This document shows positions 57,076-64,000 of a stretch of DNA of 64,000 bases, piece after piece. Position numbers and translations under genes: made by a program. How positions within the stretch are numbered: the first letter of the stretch is position 1; the number at the start of each line of letters is the position of its first letter. The notes below the pieces were generated by a model. It saw only the letters and a list, made by a program, of their open reading frames with translations, made no database searches and was not told where the DNA came from. Source of the stretch: Yponomeuta sedellus (Eukaryota > Arthropoda > Insecta > Lepidoptera > Yponomeutidae); assembly GCA_934045075.1 (NCBI GenBank), contig OW203724.1, positions 14,747,143-14,811,142 on the forward strand, written 5' to 3'.

Positions 57076-57399
57076 TGCATGAATCTAATAGGTTTGATCC
57101 GCTGCCAGACTCTATGACTACCTATGATAGTGAAGTTTAACTTGCTTATCTATACATACAGATACTAGCTACATATAGGTACCGATGCCAAGCAAATCCA
57201 ATGTGAGTGCAGAACGCAATACCGAGATATTAAGTAAGTATTTTATGTCTCAATCCATCTGTTTGTTTTGCTGTATGCCAAGAAAGTAAATCCGTTGGAC
57301 CGTTATTGATTAACGAACATCCAAATATTGAAACATCTTTATCATATTTATAATATTAGTAAGATTTGTTTTTTTTTTTGTAACGTGGGGGAATGCATT

Positions 57400-57720
57400 T
57401 ACGCACTTCACCGCTCTGCTGTCGGGGGACAACAGAACGGCTTCGTGTGGGACTCCCAGCCCGAGGGCTACCCCTCGGGTAGCCCTCGGGCTGTGGACTA
57501 CCCACAAAACCCCCGCGATGTTCCTCTTCTCCTCTACCGGGTCGCGGGGTAGGCCAGAGGCTAAATCACCGCGACCCTGCACGAGGTCGCCCATCCACTG
57601 GAGAGGCTCGACTGGTGGGGAGCCCGGTGGGCTCCCAAGCGGTGCCCCCCGCCCCATCGCCCATACGACGGGGCAAGGGAACGCCGCGTCTCCTCGGGGG
57701 GGGGGGGGGGGGAATATTGG
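57400..57720. repeat. GC-rich island with palindrome and poly-G run
   Basis: Inverted duplication 57457-57473 / 57477-57493 (AGCCCGAGGGCTACCC arms, spacer CTC), and a run of about 17 G at about 57697-57713. Frames are open on both strands (for example 57310-57753, -), which for such GC-rich text is weak evidence. I see no recognised motif. Confidence 0.5.
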
Positions 57721-58544
57721 CCGTACGCGCGTATCTAGCGCAAGACCGAACAAAATCCTGTACTTTAATTATAGTAAAAAACAATAGTAGGTAAATCTTA
57801 TAGGTTTACGAAAACACCTAAATGTATTAAATTGAAATCTAGATTCAAATTAGGGATTCAATCTACGGATGGATTAACAGATGCCTATAGTCCAGGACCC
57901 CACTCGTATTTCATACAATATATGCTATTACAATATATGGTTTACTGTACCAATTCGACGTACATCTAGTACATCTAAAGTCGTCATTGTAAAGTCGATT
58001 AAGCCGCAGATTAGCACGTATGAAGACTAGGATAATATGAAATCTCGAATTGTCATGACTATTAAATGTAATTTTATGAAACGGGGCCCTGGTGATTTAG
58101 GACCAGTCAGTTTTATTTCTTCAACGGTCTATAGATATTTATCAGAGTACGAAGAAGACTGCGGTCGAGTTGATCTTCTGTTGTCCACTTACTCGGTAGG
58201 CTTTTATTTGACGAGCGCGGCTCTCACACGTCCGTGCCTCGTGTTTATCTCAACATGATTTCCCTTTACACTCAACAATACGAAGGCTGTGGATTGGAGT
58301 GCGCATGGGCCGGGAATGGGCTGCTTAAGTGATTTTTATATCGGTAATGTTGTCACGAGCGAGTAGCTTACGCTGGCGCATTATAGTGTATATATTATTT
58401 GTCATTATCATTACAGTTAGACGGCACCACCTCAATCCTGAGCTTGAAAACAACTATAGTTTTTTAATGTTGTTTTCAGGATGGAGCTTCATTTAGTTCT
58501 ACCCCCGGTTTCTCGAACACTGATAATTTTCTAAACATCTATCT

Positions 58545-58655
58545 TTAGCGATAAGACCGCCAATTGTATACGGCAACATTTATATAGGTATGTAAGCCTT
58601 TTATGTAGGTATTTTGATTTCTGATGTGTACAATAAAGAGTTCTAATCTAATCTA
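58545..58655 (+). repeat. LINE 3' tail (TGTACAATAAAG family)
   Basis: TTTAGCGATAAGACCGCCAA, then GATGTGTACAATAAAGAG and a TCTAATCTAATC tail. Confidence 0.65.
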
Positions 58656-58767
58656 TAGTTAAAACAACTGGCACTTGGCCAGAGTGGAAGAGTGGATACA
58701 AAAAAACTAATATCTGTTAATAATTGATTAACATATTGTTAGTATGCGAGATATCTTTTTAACTATG

Positions 58768-58799
58768 TTAACTAGACACCAACCCTGGTGTCTAGTTAA
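58768..58799. repeat. 14-bp-arm inverted duplication
   Basis: TTAACTAGACACCA and TGGTGTCTAGTTAA around a 4-bp spacer. Confidence 0.8.
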
Positions 58800-59199
58800 A
58801 CATTTTTGAATTGTACATGCTTAATTACATACAAATGTTGTAACACAAATTAAAAAGTAATATACCTATATAATGGCAATTGACGGCCGTGTCTCTTACA
58901 GCGATCTCTCCTAGACAGAGCAGAACCCTTCGTACGCGAGTCCTACTCGCACTTAACTGGTTATTTTTTATATTTCCGGGCGTGTCTCGTGACAAAAGTT
59001 CTTATTGATGACTAGAAAAACCCCTCTCAAGTTTTACTATAGGCTTTCAGAACACTTTTTGTAGAGGTAACCACCCCTTACTCTAACGGGTTATACGCGG
59101 CAATATAATATAGCCTTATACGTACCTGTAGGGCACAGGCCTTAGGTATCTCAGAGAAGGAGTAGTATGGGCTTAATCACCACGCGTGCCCACCGTTGA

Positions 59200-59395
59200 T
59201 TGGCAATTTCAAGCGCTGGGGTGTGTGAACACTCCGGTTTTGCCACGATGTTGGCTAGTAGTATTGCTACTATAGCTTCGAAAGTGTAAGTAACATTGAA
59301 AACCAAGTACCTACATGCCGAGATTCGAACCCACGGCCTTCCGAATGAGAAGACCGCTCGAGAAGAGAACTACCGCTCTACTCGGCAATTTGATT
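59200..59395 (-). repeat. tRNA-derived SINE (family B-like)
   Basis: The - strand reads GCCGAGTAGAGCGGTAGTTC, then AGGCCGTGGGTTCGAATCTC, then ATGTAGGTACTTGGTTTTC and a 3' part with TAGCAATACTACTAGCCAAC. The anticodon arm is disrupted by a duplication-like stretch. Confidence 0.55.
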
Positions 59396-59397
59396 AA

Positions 59398-60500
59398 TAC
59401 TTTTTTAATACAGTTGCTCAAAAAATGGCGTATTACAGGGACGTATAGCGTGCGGGAAGTGGGCTATTACACACTCGTGCTTTTTTTACCTTTCCCGCAC
59501 TCGTGCGTTTTCTTTCCCAACTGTCAAAATAATGTCTATTAAAAAGAAAAACCAACCATGAAGTTTTCATGAGCTACTAATTTCTTTCAATATCAGATTG
59601 AATGAGTTAAGTTAGGTTTCATTTCATCTCATTAAATTTAATTTTCATTTCACATCTATAAAAAAAATCTACTGAAGACTTGGCTGTATGGGCATAGTTC
59701 CCTTTGCCTACTAGAGTGGGTGAAGAAAAAAAATCTCTGCTTATATTTTTTTACGGTTGGCGCCATTTTACAAATAATTTTCCTTTTTTAAATTGCTTAT
59801 TTTTTTGCAACTGTATTAAAAATAGTCGTTCACAGTGTTGCCAATTTGGCATATTTTATGCTAAATTTGGCATATTATCTTCAAGTTTAGATTTATTTGG
59901 GTTTTAGCATATAGCATAATTTCTTAGCATTTTTTATCCTACGCGTGACCGATAACATGTTTCCGAGCGTAACTCTACGGCCCATCACTAATATTTTCAT
60001 TCGGCGACACTTTTAGGGCGAATATTGTTCTAAGTGGGATTCCTTAGTGCCGCGTCATAGACAATCAAAGCAGTTTATTTTGTTTTTATTGTCTATGTTA
60101 GGTATGAAAAGTACGTTGTGGACTCATTCGTTTTGTCGTAGGAAGTGCCAGACAGCGTTCTGCGCTGTATTGGTAGCAAAGAAACTTACGACAGATCTCA
60201 GCCTTCAACATCAGCTGCAAATGTTGATGTTACTGATGATGACGAGGATATTGATATTTTGTTTGACTGAGATCCTATTATTCCGCATAAGATTAGGTAA
60301 GAATTAGATTATGAAACATTTAAATGAATAAACATTTTAATTAATACGTTGGCATTTTAATTTAGCATATTTAATAGAAAGTTGCCATATTTTCGACATC
60401 GATCTAGCATATTTTGTAGATACTGAGTTGGCAACACTGGTCGTTCAGTACACGTGCGGAACCGTCATTGCAACTAATGTTCCGACTGTCAACCCTCGCC
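59398..60500. mobile_element. Inverted-repeat element D, copy 2, interrupted by a hAT insertion
   Basis: TTTTTTAATACAGTTGCTCAAAA at the left and TTTTTTTGCAACTGTATTAA (about 59800) match copy 1 at 7333. The shared right flank (GTCGTTCAGTACACGTGCGG, CGACTGTCAACCCTCGCC) is split by the insertion 59833-60439 and resumes at 60440. Confidence 0.6.
59825..60447. mobile_element. hAT-like element (607 bp) with exact 8-bp target duplication
   Basis: GTCGTTCA at 59825-59832 and 60440-60447 flanks 59833-60439. The ends CAGTGTTGCCAAxTT and AAxTTGGCAACACTG type fit the hAT pattern CAGxGTTGCCA. Element D copy 1 at 8640 has a single uninterrupted GTCGTTCA, confirming the empty site. Inside, a short frame ends SQPSTSAANVDVTDDDEDID and a stop (about 60284), perhaps the tail of a lost protein. 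Confidence 0.9.
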
Positions 60501-60507
60501 TTTGGCT

Positions 60508-60550
60508 AATAGTTCTTGCTTGTAATATACTATTACAAGCAAGAACTATT
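60508..60550. repeat. 20-bp-arm perfect inverted duplication
   Basis: AATAGTTCTTGCTTGTAATA, TAC, TATTACAAGCAAGAACTATT, at the left edge of the next element. Confidence 0.9.
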
Positions 60551-61425
60551 GTGCGTTCACGTTAACTTGACGCGTGAGTAGGGTTACCAGGCCTAAAAAT
60601 GCAAAATCCTGTCTGAAATGTCAAAAATCCTGATTTTGAAAAAAAAGTCCGGTCACGCACCTGTATTAAATAAAAACCATAGTATTTGAGTAAGTTTTAA
60701 TCTACTGCATGCAAAAAGTTGTTTTTTCCAGCTATTTCGCAATAAAATTGTTCACACGTCACGTGTTTATAGTTATATTGCGTAAGCAATATGGCTCTCA
60801 CTGACTCCACTCACTGAAAGTCTGTTTCTCTCTTTGGTCCACTGAGAAGTCATGAGAGAAAAAACTCTCTCCATATTTGCGCTCTCTCCACATTTGCGTT
60901 GTGTGGCAAAATACTAAAGAAATATTGACAAATCTTCAGAAATTCTGAAACTCTGGAGCTGTCGTTAATTGTATTAAAAAAGATACACCAATAAAAGATA
61001 TAAAAAATCACTGTTTGTGTTCAGAAAATTCTTAAGCAGGCAGAACTCTTCAAAAGAGCGTCTGTGATTTTTTTAAATTGCAGATCCTTCTTTAAACACA
61101 TCCTTGCTTGCTTGAGCGGGCTGGAGGACATGCAAGTATGACAAAAATCCGGTCTGACGTAAAATCCGGGCGGAGTCCGGTCTAACACGTAAAAATCCGG
61201 TCTAGACCGGCTTTATCCGGTCAGATGGTAACCCTACGCGTGAGAGAATTGGTAACACTGAGATGTTTACTTTTACCATGTTAAATAAGAAATCATTCCC
61301 ATTACTTGGGGAAAATAAAAGGATTGAGGGTTTGTTTAACCATCTTCCGATTAGGTCCAAAAGCTAATTCACATGTTATGTCCTTGTTACTAATTCTCTC
61401 ACGCGTCAAGTTAATGTGAACGCAC
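60551..61425. mobile_element. Short MITE (about 209 bp) split by a second hAT-like insertion
   Basis: The left end GTGCGTTCACGTTAACTTGA, CGCGTGAG, then (after the insertion) AGAATTGGTAACA matches the inverted right end TGTTACTAATTCTCTCACGC...GTGAACGCAC ending at 61425. The terminal repeats are about 41 bp once the insertion is removed. Confidence 0.85.
60571..61244. mobile_element. hAT-like element 2 (658 bp), 8-bp target duplication, nested
   Basis: CGCGTGAG at 60571-60578 and 61237-61244 flanks 60579-61236. The ends are inverted over 11 bp: TAGGGTTACCA ... TGGTAACCCTA. The right subterminal region has repeated AAATCCGGTCT words. No transposase frame. Confidence 0.9.
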
Positions 61426-62189
61426 TGTAGGAAAATACGAAAAAAAATTCAGGTGGTCAATTAATAAAAAAAATCTACATATTTTTTTTTACTGAAATCA
61501 AACTATATGATGTTTCTTTTGGGATCTTGAAAATTACCTAAACCTAGTGAAAGTGGTTCAGATTAAAATGTCTGATGGGTTTGGGATTTTGCTACACCCT
61601 GTATATTGTGTGACATGAACTCTAATACTGCATCCAGAAATTAAAGTCTTATTATGTAAACAAACCACTTACTGGAAGAAAAATACGCAATCCCTGTGTA
61701 ATCACACACAGTAAATTATTGTAGCATCTGGGTAATCACATGAAATACCATTATTTTTGTAACAATACGTCCATTTCATCGTAGAACTAAGATTTTTTTG
61801 CAGAAAACAGAATTCGTTATAACCTCAAACTTACAGCTAACATTTACCACTACTCTGTCTTGTCTTTGGTGGTTAGGGCTGGACGTTCATCAATATCGAT
61901 GAAAAATGGGGGTCAAGGATGAGTCTTAAACTCTTAATATTACTGGTCGAGGTACTGTGATTAACAACTATTAAGGCGAGTCCGGTGCGTCAACCTTTTA
62001 ACAAACATTGTTAATAAATCGTCTGCTGTGTTTGCGGTTGGATATTGTTTATCTATGGTAACTTTTGCTTTAAATCTCATTCAAAATACTTTTATTGTTT
62101 CTTTGTAATCAGATTGCAAATACTTTTTTAAAGAAGTAGGTTCAAGATAGTATGGAGCCCCAGCTAAGGCAATGTGCACCTAATACAGA

Positions 62190-62460
62190 TACAGTCTTAT
62201 TAATAAAACACGATTCCCTAAGACGGCCTTCAAACGCGCTATAACTTGGTCCTTCAAAGGTTAAAACAGCGTTAAAATGTACTTTAACATCACTTTAAGG
62301 AAACGAGTTTTTATTAATAAGACCGTATTACCGTCTTAATAATAAAAACACGTCGTCGAAGCCCACTTTAAGATGACAGCTCTGTATGGAACTGTCACTT
62401 GATAGCAGGCGTGTAGTGGGTTTTAACTAAAACTGCGTTTAATTAATAAGACCGATAGAC
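62190..62460. repeat. Inverted-repeat sequences with TCTTATTAATAAAA ends
   Basis: CAGTCTTATTAATAAAACACGATTCCCTAA (about 62192) is inverted at about 62293-62325 (TTAAGGAAACGAGTTTTTATTAATAAGAC). A second, looser pair follows (CCGTCTTAATAATAAAAACACG, then CGTTTAATTAATAAGACCG). Probably two abutting MITE copies. Confidence 0.5.
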
Positions 62461-62469
62461 TTTTAATAT

Positions 62470-64000
62470 TGCTTAACAACTTTTTTGGCAACAATTTCCT
62501 TATATACATTAATTGCAACACTAACGAAACGGCGGTGTATGAAAAGGCAGCACAGCTGTCATAACACAATAAAAATGGTCAAAACACAGTAACCTCAAAT
62601 ACCGAAGAGTGCATTCGGAAAACGGATTTGAAACGCGCTTGACACATAAAAAAATATTATAGTGTTTCTTATTTCTTTCTTTCATTAGCCATTTCTTTCT
62701 TTATTCGGAATAATTTACTTTTGTAATATCGTCAACTTCCACAATCATTCAACACATCATCATAATCATATAATTTAAAACATTAACATACAAAAATCAC
62801 GAAATTGCCATGTCAAGTTATTTCTATAATCTCATTCGGTAAAATAAATGCTGTTTGTAATAAACACATTTTAATGATTTATTTAGTTTAATTTCTTCTT
62901 ACATCCATATTGTTTTCAAGTATAGGTAGTACCTATTACCTAATCTTCGGAAGTACAATATTCTATTGCCTCGAATAGCGCCAGCAGAAATGCACCATAG
63001 TTTTATCGACATCGACATTTTATCAACATACATCACAACACTATAGTAGTCTATGGTTACCCATTCCGCCATTATTGTTTACTAAATAAGAATTTAATTT
63101 CTGAATGGAGTGTACATATATAATAATACCTAAAACGTAGTAGGTTTATCGAGGATTTCTACAGGGTGACTGAATTCGCTAAAAAAGCTGTGATCTGAGC
63201 CCACAAAAATTTGGTTAACTCAATTTACGCATATCAGCCGCCATGGTACTTATTATCATTTTGAATTTGGTTTCGCAGTTTCGAACAAAAGAACGCAAAT
63301 CATGAATGTTGTATTGAGGAACATTTTCTGGATGATTATTCTTTAAAAACCTTACCAACATATAATATGGTTACGCACAAAATATGTGACATATATATGT
63401 CGATAATATCGACATTGAGACCTATTGATTTTTATAATAATGAGCCTCTCTTAGCACAAATTCACAAAGCACTTCTTACGTGACGCATAGAGGCATGCAC
63501 ATATAAGATCTGTCAAATTTTGCTAAGCACTGATTAATTTTGACAGTCGTATTCCGATTCTTCTGTGGCCACGCCTGTAAGCGCCATCTATGATTCGCTT
63601 TGTGAATTTCTGCCGAAAACGCCTCAATAGATAGATAGAACCTATAATTAAACTATACTGTGATATTGAACACCATTTGTAGGCAATTTAGCCGTGTTCA
63701 AAATGAAGAAAATGTTATTAACACTTCGTTCGGTCAGAGGCAATTTAAACAAAGCCATGCCTTTGACTGGGCCCTTTTAGCAGAACCATAAAAATCGTCC
63801 TAAACTCCAGTTTCTTTCAATAAATTAATAACTCATCGACAGCGCAAGAGTCCTCATCAATTACTGGACAAAAGCCGAACGACAGCCGCACGCCCAGGTT
63901 CACCGTGATGGACGTAAACGAGGGTTAAACTAAAGGACCAGAATAGAATCTTTCTTTAGCTGTAAATTTTGTAGAATTTTATGAACCTTGTCGATTTTCT
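62470..64000. other. Gene-free right edge
   Basis: No exon or repeat family recognised with confidence. Text is AT-rich. Confidence 0.35.

Noticed and set aside
57310..57753. 147-codon - strand frame
   Set aside because: Covers a GC-rich island with a poly-G run and palindrome; equally long frames exist on the other strand and no motif is seen.

Overview
This window is nuclear genomic DNA from an insect, almost certainly a moth or butterfly. Coding exons are short and lie in long AT-rich introns bounded by GT and AG. Much of the rest is interspersed repeats of the kind that fill lepidopteran genomes: SINEs derived from tRNA and 5S rRNA, decayed jockey-like LINE pieces, and mariner, Tc1, piggyBac, hAT and other terminal-inverted-repeat elements. 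I see no rRNA genes, no functional tRNA genes and no CRISPR. Most open frames over 60 codons are chance frames or lie inside repeats.

Three host loci can be read. (1) On the + strand, 781-4299 holds the last four exons of a Costal-2/KIF7-KIF27 kinesin-like Hedgehog-pathway protein; the motor and the rest of the gene lie upstream. (2) On the - strand, 20267 down to 6408 holds what looks like a complete 13-exon gene for the insect TCAIM homologue (T-cell activation inhibitor, mitochondrial; about 478 codons), with an N-terminal HPD-containing J-like segment. Loci 1 and 2 are convergent, with about 2.1 kb between their stop codons. (3) On the + strand, 25900-27433 holds a THAP zinc-finger gene whose third exon does not read through in the expected frame, so it may be decaying or mis-spliced. 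Two further short GC-rich stretches (51627-51740 and about 54171-54325, both - strand) look coding in composition but are not recognised.

The TCAIM introns carry several transposon layers. The last intron (6495-9773) has two opposite-facing copies of an unusual element built from 16-bp phased word repeats, one of them nested in another element. Introns between 13355 and 16964 carry a tRNA-Ile-derived repeat, partly rearranged into large perfect palindromes.

From 20.6 kb rightward the window is mainly repeats: a Tc1-like element with 38-bp inverted repeats (21716-23163), a TA-flanked MITE pair (29334-29598 and 30929-31185), a piggyBac-like element (33165-34527), a broken mariner (about 39990-42040), a Harbinger-like element (44982-45637), jockey RT fragments, and a nested stack at 59398-61425 with two insertions that have exact 8-bp target-site duplications. 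One block, about 48350-50350, has few recognisable repeats and many CpGs; it may hold conserved regulatory DNA.

The most unexpected structural signal is a recurrent one. At least a dozen near-perfect inverted duplications with 2-23 bp spacers are scattered from 12.3 to 60.5 kb. Several sit inside repeat copies whose sister copies lack them. They suggest template-switch mutation, or an assembly or library artefact.
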